A DNA stretch of 64,000 nucleotides from Sinobacterium caligoides (GCF_003752585.1 NZ_RKHR01000004.1:496001-560000); one strand, 5' to 3'; positions 17,080 to 27,353 are shown, counted from the first letter of the stretch. A program made the numbers and translations. Notes: a model not told the origin generated them from the letters alone.

Positions 17080-18045
17080 ATGCCTGCCATGCACACCCTC
17101 ATATCTTGTATCAAAGCCCCCGCTAAGCGACACCTCTTCTCTACCACAACGCTCGTCATCGCCGTCTTTTGCAACAACTGCCTAGCAGCAGAGATCGATA
17201 GCTTCAGCGCTCGAGACGCTTACCCTAGCGATGCACTCAGCGCCATCAACAGCGAGCTAAATCGACGATTCAATAACGCTCTCAAGCAAGCCAACAAGGC
17301 ACCCAGCTGCCAACCTAAAATACTCTACGATGCACTGAGATATCACCTTGCTGGCGAACAAGACAAGCTCGTCGGTAACGACATTGTCAGTCAGCTAGGC
17401 CAACTCCCTAACATCCCCACCGTTCTAGTGCAGCGCAAGACATCGGTCTACCGCGACATTCCTATCTGGTCCGGTATAGACCTCTATACCGGTGGCCTGG
17501 GTGCAACCATGCGCATCGACAACTTCGTCATCGGTACCGATAAAATTGGCCACTTCCTCGCCCAGGGCTGGCAATATTTCGCCGAGACTCAAGTTCAGCA
17601 CAAAGGTCTCGATGAAATGATGCATTGGGGAGAGCAAACCGAGGACAGCTATTACGGTTTCTGGACCACGGGCATTTACTCCCACGCTGATCTAACGGCC
17701 AACTTCAATGGCTACCGTTTCTGGCAGCGTATCATCGCACCAGTAAGTGATCCCTTACATCAGTTTCACACACCGTATCTAGCCTGTGAAAATGGGCAGT
17801 GGGTGAAGCAGCGTAATATTGACATGGCAGACTATATCGATGGCGCTTGGGATGAGGGCAATAACTGCCTTGAGTTTTCTAGCCAGAGCATAAAGAAAAG
17901 CGTAGAGGAAAATATCGCGCTACTCAGTGCACACAATAAGCAGCAGCTCAACTGCCCCATTCAGCCACAGAGTTGTCAGCACGCCGTTGATAAATACCAA
18001 GGCTACGCCAAAGACTTACTACAGACAAAATGCCTCAAACAATAA
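17080..18045 (+). CDS. Exported protein of unknown function
   Basis: About 320-residue secreted or periplasmic protein; I do not recognise the family. A signal peptide (KRHLFSTTTLVIAVFCNNCLA) is followed by a mature region rich in conserved-looking aromatic and His motifs: IGTDKIGHFLAQGWQYF, DSYYGFWTTGIYSHADLTANFNGYRFW. The clustered H, D and Y suggest a metal or polysaccharide site, but that is inference. Six or more cysteines in the mature part (CQ, CENG, NNCLEF, NCPIQPQSC, TKCLKQ) suggest disulfides. Start is uncertain: ATG at 17080 or 17089, both without a clear ribosome-binding site. Confidence 0.78.
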   Translation: MPAMHTLISCIKAPAKRHLFSTTTLVIAVFCNNCLAAEIDSFSARDAYPSDALSAINSELNRRFNNALKQANKAPSCQPKILYDALRYHLAGEQDKLVGNDIVSQLGQLPNIPTVLVQRKTSVYRDIPIWSGIDLYTGGLGATMRIDNFVIGTDKIGHFLAQGWQYFAETQVQHKGLDEMMHWGEQTEDSYYGFWTTGIYSHADLTANFNGYRFWQRIIAPVSDPLHQFHTPYLACENGQWVKQRNIDMADYIDGAWDEGNNCLEFSSQSIKKSVEENIALLSAHNKQQLNCPIQPQSCQHAVDKYQGYAKDLLQTKCLKQ

Positions 18046-18052
18046 AGCTTAA

Positions 18053-18079
18053 CCGTTGCTATTAAAGGAATAGCAACGG
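18053..18079. terminator. Bidirectional terminator hairpin
   Basis: CCGTTGCTATT-AAAGG-AATAGCAACGG is a perfect 11-bp stem, extended by AAGCTTA/TAAGCTT flanks. It separates the exported-protein gene from the convergent nfeD-like gene. Confidence 0.7.
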
Positions 18080-18104
18080 CAAGCTAAGCTTACCGCTACC
18101 CGGT

Positions 18105-18563
18105 TCAACTCTTCGGGTCGACCAGACGAATCAATAGCTCGCTACCCTCGGAACCGTAAACCTCAACCAAGTCACCCGCTCGCAGCGCACCCTGAGACCG
18201 AACCTTCCAGTAAGTGTCACCGATCTGTTGCCGGCCACTACCTGTGGGCAAATCTTGATCGAGCTGCCAGCGACGCCCCACTAACTGTTGAGTACGGTTA
18301 TTCAGCTGCGGTTGATCAGTGGCGTTGTTAAAACCTCTAAAGTATTTCCAATAAGCCACCGTCGCAACGACAGAGACAACAGCGAAGCAGAGTAACTGTA
18401 GCTGCCAGCTCAGTGCCGGCTGCAACCATAACAACAGCGACGTCATCACCCCCGCCACCGCCATGCCGATCATAAAGCCACCGGCGCCAAAGACCTCTAA
18501 GACTAACAACACCACAGACAAAATGAGCCAATGGCTTGGGCTTAACTCTAGCAAAGACTGCAT
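18105..18563 (-). CDS. NfeD-family membrane protein
   Basis: 152-residue short NfeD homologue (YbbK type, no ClpP-like protease domain). Three or four membrane spans in the first 75 residues (WLILSVVLLVLEVFGAGGFMIGMAVAG is typical) are followed by an OB-fold domain (LVGRRWQLDQDL to GDLVEVYGSEG). The partner is encoded just upstream: the gap to the SPFH gene is about 5 bp. NfeD-stomatin pairs act in membrane microdomains and membrane-protein quality control. Confidence 0.9.
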   Translation of the reverse strand: MQSLLELSPSHWLILSVVLLVLEVFGAGGFMIGMAVAGVMTSLLLWLQPALSWQLQLLCFAVVSVVATVAYWKYFRGFNNATDQPQLNNRTQQLVGRRWQLDQDLPTGSGRQQIGDTYWKVRSQGALRAGDLVEVYGSEGSELLIRLVDPKS

Positions 18564-18568
18564 GACGG

Positions 18569-19498
18569 CTACTCCTTGTCGGTTGCCTGCTGCGCCTCTT
18601 TGATCAACTCACCAATGCCGGCCACCGAGCCAATAACACTGCTCGCCTCTAACGGCATCATGATCACCTTGCTGTTGTCTGCAGCAGCAACACTACCCAG
18701 AGCTTCAACATACTTCTGTGCGACGAAGTAATTAATCGCACGACTATCGCCCTGCTGTATTGCTACCGATAGCATGTTCGTCGCCTCGGCCTCAGCCTGA
18801 GCCAAACGTTCTCTCGCTTCGGCCTGTCGCTTCGCCGCCTCTAACTCACCCTCTGCCTTGAGGATCGCGCCTTGCTTGAGTCCCTCTGCCTCCAGGATTT
18901 CTGCTGCCCGCTTGCCCTCCGCCTCTAGTATCGCCGCTCGCTTATCTCGCTCAGCCTTCATCTGATTAGCCATCGATTCGACCAGGTCAGCTGGTGGAGC
19001 AATGTCTCTGATCTCAATACGCGTGACCTTGAGCCCCCAAGGGTCGGTTGCTTCGTCGACCTTCTGCAATAACAAACCGTTAATCTTATCGCGATTAGAG
19101 AGCATGTCATCAAGCTCCAGCGAGCCTAACACTGCGCGAATGTTGGTCATCATCAGATTTCTCATCGCTCGCGTTAGATCATTTACCTCGTAAGAGGCAC
19201 GCACAGGATCTAAGATCTGGAAAAAACACACCGCATCGGTCGTCACCATCGCATTATCCGCCGAGATCACTTCCTGCGGCGGAATATCCAACACTTGCTC
19301 CATAACGATCACTTTATTACCGATCGTATCGATAAATGGCACGATGATATGCAGGCCTGGTGTTAACGTCTTGGTGTATTTTCCGAAGCGTTGAACTGTC
19401 CACGAGTAACCTTGCGGCACCATCTTTGCCCCTGCTAAAACCACCGCAACAGCAAAGCCAAGTACCGCAATAACCAAAATCGAACTAATATCTAACAC
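18569..19498 (-). CDS. qmcA: SPFH/Band 7 membrane protein, QmcA type
   Basis: Stomatin-like protein of about 309 residues, anchored by one N-terminal span ([18 protein letters not shown]). The Band 7 domain ([24 protein letters not shown], split here by family) is followed by a long Glu/Ala/Lys coiled coil with repeated EAEG and KAEG units, and ends [20 protein letters not shown] as in E. coli QmcA. It oligomerises into a membrane cage and may protect against FtsH proteolysis. Start: an ATG at 19507 has AGGAG only one base away, so the GTG at 19498 (spacing 10) is more likely; they differ by three residues. Translation runs straight into nfeD. Confidence 0.93.
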   Translation of the reverse strand: MLDISSILVIAVLGFAVAVVLAGAKMVPQGYSWTVQRFGKYTKTLTPGLHIIVPFIDTIGNKVIVMEQVLDIPPQEVISADNAMVTTDAVCFFQILDPVRASYEVNDLTRAMRNLMMTNIRAVLGSLELDDMLSNRDKINGLLLQKVDEATDPWGLKVTRIEIRDIAPPADLVESMANQMKAERDKRAAILEAEGKRAAEILEAEGLKQGAILKAEGELEAAKRQAEARERLAQAEAEATNMLSVAIQQGDSRAINYFVAQKYVEALGSVAAADNSKVIMMPLEASSVIGSVAGIGELIKEAQQATDKE

Positions 19499-19507
19499 TA
19501 TGCACAT

Positions 19508-19833
19508 ACTCCTATCTGAACAATAATTAGTCGCTAACCGCTGTATCGAGACAACCTCGCTAGCACCATAAAAACTTCCCTTGTTGCCCTATCATTTCAC
19601 AGCGGCCCCATAGATTCTATCTTCAATAACGCCTTAAAGCCGATAAAATATCGCTTTCCTCATTTTGACAGATAGATAAATACTCGATATCCCGCCTAAC
19701 AAACTCGGGCAGTTGCGAGCCCTTACTTATAACGAAAGATAGGAAGGTAATCGACTACTATCAGCTAACTATATTGGCCTAAGCATACTCGGACTGTGAG
19801 AATCATGAACGAGATTCTGCGCAAGGAGGCCCC
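19508..19833. other. Intergenic region, divergent promoters
   Basis: About 325 bp between the divergent qmcA-nfeD pair and a small exported protein. It must contain both promoters. I see no palindrome, repeat or open frame worth naming. Confidence 0.5.
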
Positions 19834-20082
19834 ATGAAACTCAAGATGATACTAACCCTAGCTCTACCCTTAATCAGTCTGATCATAACCCCGACACTGT
19901 TCGCAAATAGTGACGAAAATATTAGAGCCTGTAAAAAAATCAACAGCAACATCGCTCGCTACGAAGCCAAACGTAGAAAAGGCGGCAGTGCCAAGAAAAT
20001 GAATCACTGGCTGCATAAAATCCATCTCTACGAGGATCAATACAGTGAAAAAGACTGCATGAAATATCGTCGCTGGCTGTAA
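19834..20082 (+). CDS. Small exported protein of unknown function
   Basis: 82-residue protein with a clear signal peptide (MKLKMILTLALPLISLI ... TLFANS, cleavage after FA near residue 24), leaving a basic mature peptide of about 58 residues with two cysteines (C33 and C75 region) that could form a disulfide. The start is certain: GCAAGGAGG lies six bases before the ATG. The mature chain (KKINSNIARYEAKRRKGG, then MNHWLHKIHLYEDQY) looks helical. No family recognised. Similar short exported proteins are common in marine gammaproteobacteria, but no function can be given. Confidence 0.75.
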   Translation: MKLKMILTLALPLISLIITPTLFANSDENIRACKKINSNIARYEAKRRKGGSAKKMNHWLHKIHLYEDQYSEKDCMKYRRWL

Positions 20083-20083
20083 T

Positions 20084-20120
20084 AAAAAATAAAAAGGCGC
20101 CTGTGTTTCCACTGGCGCCC
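20084..20120 (-). terminator. Terminator of aqpZ
   Basis: On the minus strand GGCGCC-AGTGGAAACACA-GGCGCC is followed by TTTTTATTTTTTATT. It lies 30 bp after the aqpZ stop and abuts the end of the convergent small gene. Confidence 0.85.
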
Positions 20121-20148
20121 TCCTTAATCAGCCCTATAAACCTGCAGT

Positions 20149-20850
20149 TTAAGCCTGCTCATCACCACCTAGGCAGCGATAGGTAATTCCAGCCAGTGCC
20201 GCACCGAAAATGGGTGCCACCCAGAACAGCCAAACTTGATCCAACGCCCAATCACCCACAAATAGCGCTGGAGCAAGACTACGCGCCGGGTTAACAGAAG
20301 TGTTGGTCACTGGAATGCTGATTAAGTGAATCAGCGTCAACGCTAAACCAATCGCAATCGGCGCAAAGCCAGCTGGCGCTCGCTTATCCGTGGCGCCAAG
20401 AATAATGATCAAAAACATAAAGGTCATTACCACTTCACACACTAGCGCTGCGATCAGCGAGTACCCACCAGGCGAGTGCTCACCATAGCCGTTGGCAGCA
20501 AAGCCATCGCTCAGGGTAAACCCTGCCTGCCCTGACGCAATCACATAGAGAATCGCCGCCCCGGCTATACCACCCAAGACCTGCGCCACCACATAGGGAA
20601 CCAGCTCTCGCGCAGGAAAACGACCGCCGACCAATAGACCAACAGAGACTGCGGGATTAAGGTGGCAACCAGAGATATGACCAATGGCAAAGGCCATCGT
20701 CAGGACGGTTAAACCAAACGCCAGAGAAACCCCCAGCAGACCAATACCCACATCCGGAAACGCCGCTGCCAACACTGCACTGCCACACCCGCCCAATACC
20801 AGCCACAGGGTGCCAATAAACTCAGCCGTCAATTTCTTCGATAAATTCAT
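20149..20850 (-). CDS. aqpZ: Aquaporin Z
   Basis: 233-residue inner-membrane water channel. Six spans and two half-helices with the NPA boxes HLNPAVS (about 63-69) and TSVNPARS (about 186-193). The selectivity-filter residues of AqpZ have counterparts, including the Arg after the second NPA and the His in [10 protein letters not shown]. Length matches E. coli AqpZ (231). It is monocistronic with its own terminator. Nothing unusual in the sequence. Confidence 0.95.
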   Translation of the reverse strand: MNLSKKLTAEFIGTLWLVLGGCGSAVLAAAFPDVGIGLLGVSLAFGLTVLTMAFAIGHISGCHLNPAVSVGLLVGGRFPARELVPYVVAQVLGGIAGAAILYVIASGQAGFTLSDGFAANGYGEHSPGGYSLIAALVCEVVMTFMFLIIILGATDKRAPAGFAPIAIGLALTLIHLISIPVTNTSVNPARSLAPALFVGDWALDQVWLFWVAPIFGAALAGITYRCLGGDEQA

Positions 20851-21004
20851 GCCATTCGCTCTTCAAGTTATTGTTTACTAAAGTCACACTTTGAGTTAAT
20901 TAAAGTTAACAATATTACGTATGGCAATTTAAGCGTTGATCCACATCCAAGCAGACGGCATCTGTTGATAAGTGACTCCGATTAAAATCACAGCGAAAGC
21001 AACA

Positions 21005-21160
21005 CTACAGGCAATAGGCACGTGAGCACTCGATAGTAAAATCCATGAACTCAAGTCCTCGAAAGAGGTAATAGCCACCACCGATGAGTGCTAACAATAT
21101 GATAAGGCAGAGAAAGGCAATGATGCATATACGATGGTTAAACAGAGAATGATTAGACAT
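21005..21160 (-). CDS. Predicted 51-residue single-span membrane protein
   Basis: A short frame in the 540-bp gap between aqpZ and slyD. It starts MSNHSLFNHR, has one strong hydrophobic span (ICIIAFLCLIILLALIGG, about residues 11-29), then YYLFRGLEFMDFTIECS and ends at a TAG. AGGGAG lies eight bases before the ATG at 21160. Size, ribosome-binding site and a clean N-in span argue for a real small membrane protein. No family is recognised and no conservation data are available here, so confidence is moderate. Confidence 0.5.
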   Translation of the reverse strand: MSNHSLFNHRICIIAFLCLIILLALIGGGYYLFRGLEFMDFTIECSRAYCL

Positions 21161-21394
21161 CGCGAGGCTCCCTATTAAAGCCCGAGCAAAAACGACGACA
21201 CGCTCTTCAAGGGGCTATTATAGCCTCTTCATAACAGTATTATGACGGGTTAGTTAGCGCGTTTTATTATGATTAAGAAGATACTGGACTATAGATAACT
21301 AGCTTACGGTAGGGCAAAAAGTATAGCAGGGGGACTAATTAAGTAAGAGGCCTATCGCGCATAGGCTCAGCCCACACGCGATAGTAGGCAACGA

Positions 21395-21865
21395 TTAATG
21401 TGCGTGGCCGTGCTCAAGCTCTTCGCTAGTCGCTTCACGAACCGCTTCAACGGTACCGCTGAAACAAAGTACCATACCGGCAAGCGGGTGGTTACCATTA
21501 ACCGTGACGTGCTCATCATCAACTTCAATAATCGTCACGTTCATGGTCTCACCGTTGGCACCGCTAGCAGTCAACGGCATGCCTGCAACCAACTCACCTT
21601 CGAAGCCTTCGAAGGCTGACCTTGGCACCTTTTGAATCATATCTGGATTCAGCTCACCGTAGCCCTGTTCTGGCTGTACGGTGACAGAGAAGCTATCGCC
21701 CGTATTTAAACCGGCCAGCGCATTCTCTAACCCAGGAATAATATTACCCGCACCGTGCAAGTAATTAAGCGGCTGCTGCCCCTCTGAGCTGTCTAGCGTC
21801 TCTCCCTCTTCGTTACGCAGGGTGTAATGGATAGAGATAACACTGTTAGCATTGACTATAGACAT
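21395..21865 (-). CDS. slyD: FKBP-type peptidyl-prolyl isomerase, SlyD type
   Basis: 156-residue cis-trans prolyl isomerase and chaperone. The FKBP domain is interrupted by the insert-in-flap domain characteristic of SlyD/FkpB-type proteins (PLNYLHGAGNIIPGLENALAGLNTGD, then PEQGYGELNPDM and the NHPLAGMVLCF segment). The tail is short (ELEHGHAH) with only two His, unlike the long metal-binding His/Cys tail of E. coli SlyD, so nickel storage is unlikely. The start at 21865 is supported by GGAG; an upstream in-frame codon at 21952 adds 29 residues with no family similarity. Confidence 0.92.
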   Translation of the reverse strand: MSIVNANSVISIHYTLRNEEGETLDSSEGQQPLNYLHGAGNIIPGLENALAGLNTGDSFSVTVQPEQGYGELNPDMIQKVPRSAFEGFEGELVAGMPLTASGANGETMNVTIIEVDDEHVTVNGNHPLAGMVLCFSGTVEAVREATSEELEHGHAH

Positions 21866-21974
21866 CAATCGCTCCAATAAGATAAATGTTTGCCGATTAT
21901 AGGGGGCGGGCCGAAGCACTGCAACCATGAGAGGAGAAGCTGGGACTGGCACTCCAGGTATACAAGCTGCGGCA

Positions 21975-22664
21975 CTAAAACAAAGCCACCTCTTCCGAGG
22001 TTAGAGCACGGTATTCCCCTGGCGCGAGACCATCATCAAGTGGCAGTAGGCCAATGCTTTCTCGGTGCAGTTCCTCCACCCGGTTACCGAGTGCTGCAAA
22101 CATTCGCTTCACCTGGTGATAGCGCCCCTCATGTATTGTCAGCAGCCCCTCATGGCTACCGGTTATCACAAACTCTGCTGGGCGTGTAGTGACATCGTCG
22201 TAACGCAGGTAAACCCCTTCAGCAAACTGCTGCACATAGTCATCTGTTACGGGATCGGCAGCGGTGACTCGATAGCACTTACCGACTTTTTTCTTCGGCG
22301 AGGTAACACGGTGACTCCACTGACCATCACTGGAGATTAACAGTAGGCCAGTGGTATCTAAGTCTAAGCGGCCTGCAACATGTAGCTCGCTACAGTCTTC
22401 ATCCGTCAACAAATCAAACACCAGTTGGTGATGCCCATCACTCGATGCACTCAGATAGCCTGCCGGTTTATGCAGCATGAAATAGCGCTCGCCCCGCGCC
22501 TCCACGATCTCATCGTCGAGACGAACAACAGCCTCTGCTGTCACACGACTACTGACACTGACAACCCGCAGGTCATCGATCGTCACTCGACGCTGACTAA
22601 TCAGCTTGCGAACATCTTTACGGCTATAACAACTATTATTACTGATAAAACGATCAATTCTCAT
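21975..22664 (-). CDS. rsuA: 16S rRNA pseudouridine(516) synthase
   Basis: 229-residue pseudouridine synthase that modifies U516 of 16S rRNA. An N-terminal S4 RNA-binding domain (RIDRFISNNSCYSRKDVRKLI) is followed by the RsuA catalytic domain with the active-site Asp in GRLDLDTTGLLL and the conserved HKPAG and EGRYHQVKRMF motifs. Length is normal. I chose the ATG at 22664; a GTG two codons upstream is also possible. It lies just upstream of slyD on the same strand, with about 110 bp between them. Confidence 0.93.
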   Translation of the reverse strand: MRIDRFISNNSCYSRKDVRKLISQRRVTIDDLRVVSVSSRVTAEAVVRLDDEIVEARGERYFMLHKPAGYLSASSDGHHQLVFDLLTDEDCSELHVAGRLDLDTTGLLLISSDGQWSHRVTSPKKKVGKCYRVTAADPVTDDYVQQFAEGVYLRYDDVTTRPAEFVITGSHEGLLTIHEGRYHQVKRMFAALGNRVEELHRESIGLLPLDDGLAPGEYRALTSEEVALF

Positions 22665-22724
22665 AGTCACGGATTATGCCATAAAGGGCTTTATGCAGCG
22701 ATCAGTAACCAATAGCGCCGCAGC

Positions 22725-24356
22725 TTAAACTGCGCCTTCGTCTTTAATTTGTGTGGTTTTGTAAATATGCACATCGCGCTGCGGAAATGGAATAACAATG
22801 CCTTCCTCGTCAAAGCGCACCTTCACGGCACGTGTCACATCCCAATACACCGGCCAATAATCATCCGGTTTCACCCAGGGGCGCACCACGAAGTCGACGG
22901 ATGACTCACCGAGCTGGTGCACTTTAACCATGGGTTCAGGGTGCTCCAACACAAGTGGGTGCGCCAGTATAATCTCTTCGAAAATAGCCTCTGCTTTCTC
23001 AATGTTTTCGCTATAACCAATGCCAAAGGTCATATCGACACGGCGACGCCCTTCAATAGTCCGGTTATTAATCGTGTCACACCAAATTCTATTATTGGGG
23101 ATAATCAATCGCTGATTATCGAGCGTCTTTACAATGGTTGAAACTAAACTCATATGGCTGACAACGCCTGTGACACCACCGGTACTGATCAGGTCGCCAA
23201 CATCATACGGGCGATAGATTAATATCATCAATCCCGAGGCGAAATTAGCCAGCGTATCCTGCAGGGCAAAGCCAATAATCACACCGACCACACCGAAACC
23301 GGCGAGCAACGCCCCCATCTGAATACCCAACTGAGAGAGGGCGACCAGAGCGCCGATCACCAGCACAATCTTGCGCGACAGCGAAACGATAAACTCTACC
23401 AGCAAGCGGCTGAGTCTCATTTTGGAGTGGCCAACCACCACACGAACCATTTTCCCGACACCTTTACTCAACAAATAGGTGGCAAAGAGGATCGAAATAA
23501 AGACAAATAATTTAAAGAGCGCATCGGGGCCATGCTCTATTAATAGCGTTGAAAGCGAATCCAGCCAACCATCAGCAAGGCCTTTAACAACCTTAACGTT
23601 CAATACGTCTTGCGTAATTTCGCCCGAGGCGCTCAACAAGGCCTTCTTTAACGCCGAGGTATCTTTGTCTGAATCATCAAGCAGATCGATCACAAGACTT
23701 AAGCTGGCACTGGTCTGTGCCAAGCGCTTGGTCAACTGTGCCACCAGCGTCCGCTGTGCATCTGTCGCCTTTTCCCCGGCTTTACTCAGCTCTTTGGTCG
23801 CTTCCTTGAGCTTTTCTTGGGTAAAGCGTGCCATGCTGCTGAATCTATTACCTCGCCGCATGAGGGTGGTTGTTAGTCGCTCGGTTTCGTCGCCGACCTC
23901 AACACCCAGCTTGCCAGCCCACTCCAGGGCAGCGTATCTCGCGCTATAAATCACATCTCGCCGCCCCTCAAGCGTCGATAGCTGCATCATAATATCGGCA
24001 TCGTCGGCCTGACCACTATTGATACCGAGCTGTTTTCTCTGCTCCCAATAATAATCATTCACTTTCTTGAGCTGTGCGAGATAGCCACTCACCAGAGGCA
24101 TCAACAACTCTTTATTCTGATGTTTCTTATTCATCAGGTCTTTTAGCTGGCTGTGGAAGCGATTGACATCACTATTCAGGCGGTACTCCGCAAAGCTTGC
24201 CAACTCTCCCTTCTTAACCCCCAACGTTTCTAAGTCATTGGTTATCGACCTCTGCAACGTCGCCGCCTCTGCGAAATCCTCCATCGTGTCCGCTTGAACC
24301 GATGAATTATTAAACAGCAAAGTAAACAGAAGTAAGCAAGAAAACAGACGCAGCAT
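22725..24356 (-). CDS. Large MscS-family mechanosensitive channel
   Basis: 543-residue channel. A signal peptide (MLRLFSCLLLFTLLFNNSSVQA) leads into about 250 residues of periplasmic, mostly helical sequence, then several spans from about residue 275, the pore helix region (GALLAGFGVVGVIIGFALQDTLANFASGLMILIYRPYDVGD, family core) and the cytoplasmic beta and cage domains. The core is about the size of E. coli MscS; the extra periplasmic part makes it an MscK/YbdG-like intermediate. The ATG at 24356 has AGGGG seven bases upstream; a TTG at 24380 would add eight residues. Role: relief of hypo-osmotic shock. Confidence 0.9.
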   Translation of the reverse strand: MLRLFSCLLLFTLLFNNSSVQADTMEDFAEAATLQRSITNDLETLGVKKGELASFAEYRLNSDVNRFHSQLKDLMNKKHQNKELLMPLVSGYLAQLKKVNDYYWEQRKQLGINSGQADDADIMMQLSTLEGRRDVIYSARYAALEWAGKLGVEVGDETERLTTTLMRRGNRFSSMARFTQEKLKEATKELSKAGEKATDAQRTLVAQLTKRLAQTSASLSLVIDLLDDSDKDTSALKKALLSASGEITQDVLNVKVVKGLADGWLDSLSTLLIEHGPDALFKLFVFISILFATYLLSKGVGKMVRVVVGHSKMRLSRLLVEFIVSLSRKIVLVIGALVALSQLGIQMGALLAGFGVVGVIIGFALQDTLANFASGLMILIYRPYDVGDLISTGGVTGVVSHMSLVSTIVKTLDNQRLIIPNNRIWCDTINNRTIEGRRRVDMTFGIGYSENIEKAEAIFEEIILAHPLVLEHPEPMVKVHQLGESSVDFVVRPWVKPDDYWPVYWDVTRAVKVRFDEEGIVIPFPQRDVHIYKTTQIKDEGAV

Positions 24357-24703
24357 AGATAAGCCCCTAATAAACGACAAAGTGCGGCGGAATATTACTG
24401 GATTTGCTTGTCATCATATCCAAACCACCTCAACGAACCGGCAAATAATGTCGACCGCGCCCTCGTCAACCCGGGCTACAGCCGTGCCTTCACCTGTCGT
24501 GAAACAGCTAATCAGTGACAGACAGTTCACTATAAGCCTAGCAAGTTCAGAGAAACCTATAAGCCAACACAGCAATCACCGGCATCAGCAGGCCTTGCGA
24601 GTTAGTCCATACTCGCAACGCTTGTAATAGCGGCTATTAGCTCGCCAAACGATCAGCACAAACACCTGAAACATAGGAAGAAAAAGAGGAGACAACAAGA
24701 CAT

Positions 24704-24750
24704 TAAAAAGCCCTCCTCCCTAGGTACGGTAGCAACCTAGAGAAGAGGGC
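24704..24750 (-). terminator. Terminator of the eda-gap-pyk transcript
   Basis: On the minus strand CCCTCTTCTCTAGGT and ACCTAGGGAGGAGGG pair imperfectly around a 9-base loop, followed by CTTTTTAA, just past the pyk stop. The rest of 24357-24784 shows no gene; the plus-strand frame there is low-complexity and without a ribosome-binding site. Confidence 0.85.
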
Positions 24751-24784
24751 CAAGCAAATTAACGAGACAAGATGGGTTATAGCA

Positions 24785-26335
24785 TTAAAGGCGAATAATA
24801 CTCATCGTATTCGTACCGCCATGACAATGATCATTATGTCCGTTAGCGACGATCACCAAGTCGCCTGCGCTCGCCGTGCCGAGCCGCTGCAGTGTCGCAC
24901 TCACCCAACGCTGCAACTCTTCCGTAGAGCTTGATAGCATATCAGCATCAACCGCTTGCACGCCGCGGCACAGCGCCAGTTGATGCCGAGTACGTGCGTG
25001 ACGAGCAAAGGCAAAAATGGGTAGACGAGAACTGATACGTGACATGATTCGAGGCGTGAAACCCGACTCTGTCATGCAGACAATCGCCTTGACGCCCTCG
25101 AGATGATTGGCCGCATACATCACCGACATCGCAATCGATTCGTCGACACGGCTGAACCCCTGATGCATCCTGTGGCCAGACTGCCCTACCGCCGGGTGCT
25201 TCTCCGCACCGAGAATAACCCTGGTCATCGCCTCGACCGCCTGCACCGGATAGGCTCCCGCCGCCGATTCCGCCGATAGCATCACCGCATCGGTACCGTC
25301 GATTACGGCATTCGCGACATCAAACACCTCCGCCCGCGTCGGCATCGAATTTTCGATCATCGACTCCATCATCTGCGTCGCCGTGATGACCATCCGATTC
25401 AAAGTACGAGCACGGGAGATGATGTGTTTCTGTACACCAATTAACTCTGCATCGCCGATCTCGACACCCAAGTCACCACGCGCCACCATCACCGCGTCAG
25501 AGGCTAGAATAATCTGATCGAGCACATCATGATCGTTGACCGCCTCAGCGCGCTCCAGCTTCGCCACGATCAAGGCGGCGCTGCCTGACCGACTAAGGTG
25601 TCGGCGAGCAATCTCGATATCTTCGGCAGAACGGGGGAACGACACTGCTAAATAGTCAACATCGATAGCGGCGGCCAAACAAATATCCGCCAAGTCCTTC
25701 TCCGTTAACGCCGGCGCCGATAAACCTCCCCCCTGACGGTTGATCCCCTTGTTATTCGAGAGCGGACCGCCGACAGTCACCCGGCAGTCAAGCCGCCCAG
25801 CATCGATCTTCTCAACCACCAACTGCACTCTGCCGTCGTCTAACAATAAGGTATCACCCAGCACACAGTCATCAGCTAATGCCGCATAATCTATCCCCAC
25901 TTGCCGCTGGTCACCCATCGTCCGATCGAGGTTCGCGTCCAAGCTGAACTGATCGCCACGAGTGAGCTCAATACGCTGTTCCTTGAAACGTGCCACACGA
26001 ATCTTCGGCCCTTGCAGGTCACCCAACACCGCTACAAATTGACCGAGCTTTGCCGCCTCTTCTCGCACTATCTGGGCACGTAATGCGTGCTCCTCAGCAC
26101 TGCCGTGGGAGAAATTCAAGCGCACGACGTTAACGCCGGCGCGAATTAAATCGCGAATCACCTCACGCGATTCGCTTGCCGGTCCCAAGGTAGCGACGAT
26201 TTTACTGCGCTTTTGCAGCGCCTGTGGCTGCATTCTAGTCGCGGTTAACTCCTGCTCAATCACCGTCACCTCTGCGCTCGTCGCTACTGCGTTAATAGGG
26301 GCTGCGCTATCTTCTGAAGCATTATGCTGCTGCAT
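24785..26335 (-). CDS. pyk: Pyruvate kinase
   Basis: 516-residue pyruvate kinase converting phosphoenolpyruvate and ADP to pyruvate and ATP. The substrate and metal residues are in place: VRLNFSHGS, the K+/Mg region, the catalytic Lys in [12 protein letters not shown] and the signature [12 protein letters not shown], then [18 protein letters not shown]. The first 42 residues are a non-conserved extension before [12 protein letters not shown], where most homologues begin. The start codon overlaps the end of gap by 14 bp, which points to translational coupling. It is the last gene of the Entner-Doudoroff block. Confidence 0.95.
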   Translation of the reverse strand: MQQHNASEDSAAPINAVATSAEVTVIEQELTATRMQPQALQKRSKIVATLGPASESREVIRDLIRAGVNVVRLNFSHGSAEEHALRAQIVREEAAKLGQFVAVLGDLQGPKIRVARFKEQRIELTRGDQFSLDANLDRTMGDQRQVGIDYAALADDCVLGDTLLLDDGRVQLVVEKIDAGRLDCRVTVGGPLSNNKGINRQGGGLSAPALTEKDLADICLAAAIDVDYLAVSFPRSAEDIEIARRHLSRSGSAALIVAKLERAEAVNDHDVLDQIILASDAVMVARGDLGVEIGDAELIGVQKHIISRARTLNRMVITATQMMESMIENSMPTRAEVFDVANAVIDGTDAVMLSAESAAGAYPVQAVEAMTRVILGAEKHPAVGQSGHRMHQGFSRVDESIAMSVMYAANHLEGVKAIVCMTESGFTPRIMSRISSRLPIFAFARHARTRHQLALCRGVQAVDADMLSSSTEELQRWVSATLQRLGTASAGDLVIVANGHNDHCHGGTNTMSIIRL

Positions 26336-27353
26336 CGTTAGCCACCGCTGCCGAGGCCATCAGAGCCAGTGTCGTATCGAGCATTCGATTAGAAAAACCC
26401 CATTCATTGTCATACCAAGACATCACCTTGACCCAGCGCCCGTTGACCACGGTCTGGGTGGCGTCAAAGTTTGACGAAGCACTGGAGTGATTGAAGTCAA
26501 TCGATACGAGGGGCTCGGTATTATAATCCAACACCCCCTTAAGCTGCTGTGTCGAGGCCTCCTGCATCAGCCGGTTAACCTCTTCCACCGTCGTATCGCG
26601 ACTGGCAATAAAGTGAAAATCAACCAGCGATACATTGACCGTCGGTACCCGCACCGCCATACCATCGATCTTGCCCTGTAATGCTGGTAGCACCAGACCG
26701 ACAGCGCTCGCCGCACCAGTTTTTGTTGGGATCATCGACTGCGTCGCCGAACGCGCACGGTAAATATCTTTATGGCTCACATCGCTGAGGTTTTGGTCAT
26801 TGGTGTAAGCGTGAATCGTCGTCATCGCCCCTTGTTCAATTCCAATACCCTCATCTAAAACTTTCGCCATGGGGGCTAGGCAGTTTGTCGTACAGGAGGC
26901 ATTAGAGATGATCCGGCTAGATGAGGAGAGCTCTCCTTGGTTGACGCCAAAGACGATAGTCGCATCGGCATCAGCCGCCGGCGCGGAAATAACCACACGC
27001 TTTGCGCCTGCCTCAAGGTGCTGTGCCGCCTGCTCTCTGCGCGTAAACAGCCCGGTACACTCAAGCACCACATCCACCTCGAGTTCAGCCCAGGGCAGCT
27101 GCTTCGGATCACGCTCCGACAACATCTTCACCGCATCCCCCATGATCATCATTTCACTGCCTTCATAGCAGACTTCACCGGGGAAACGACCGTGCACCGA
27201 ATCGTATTTCGTTAGGTGGGTTGCCGTCTCCGGAGAGCCCAGATCATTGATAGCGACGATTTGTACACGTTCACGGTAATTGTTTTCATAGAGAGCACGA
27301 AGAACATTACGACCAATTCGACCATAACCATTAATTGCAACTTTAATAATCAT
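26322..27353 (-). CDS. gap: Glyceraldehyde-3-phosphate dehydrogenase, type I
   Basis: 343-residue NAD-dependent enzyme making 1,3-bisphosphoglycerate. The Rossmann start [20 protein letters not shown], the catalytic SNASCTTNC with C154, and [12 protein letters not shown] are intact. The Asp of AINDLG favours NAD over NADP. The ATG at 27353 has AAAGGA seven bases upstream; the open frame extends 36 codons further but with unrelated sequence. It lies between eda and pyk, and here serves the lower half of the Entner-Doudoroff route. The C-terminus ends in an Ala-rich tail that overlaps the pyk start. Confidence 0.95.
   Translation of the reverse strand: MIIKVAINGYGRIGRNVLRALYENNYRERVQIVAINDLGSPETATHLTKYDSVHGRFPGEVCYEGSEMMIMGDAVKMLSERDPKQLPWAELEVDVVLECTGLFTRREQAAQHLEAGAKRVVISAPAADADATIVFGVNQGELSSSSRIISNASCTTNCLAPMAKVLDEGIGIEQGAMTTIHAYTNDQNLSDVSHKDIYRARSATQSMIPTKTGAASAVGLVLPALQGKIDGMAVRVPTVNVSLVDFHFIASRDTTVEEVNRLMQEASTQQLKGVLDYNTEPLVSIDFNHSSASSNFDATQTVVNGRWVKVMSWYDNEWGFSNRMLDTTLALMASAAVANDAAA

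Noticed and set aside
24382-24627. 81-codon plus-strand frame upstream of the MscS gene
   Set aside because: Ser/Thr/Pro-rich chance frame within the promoter region.
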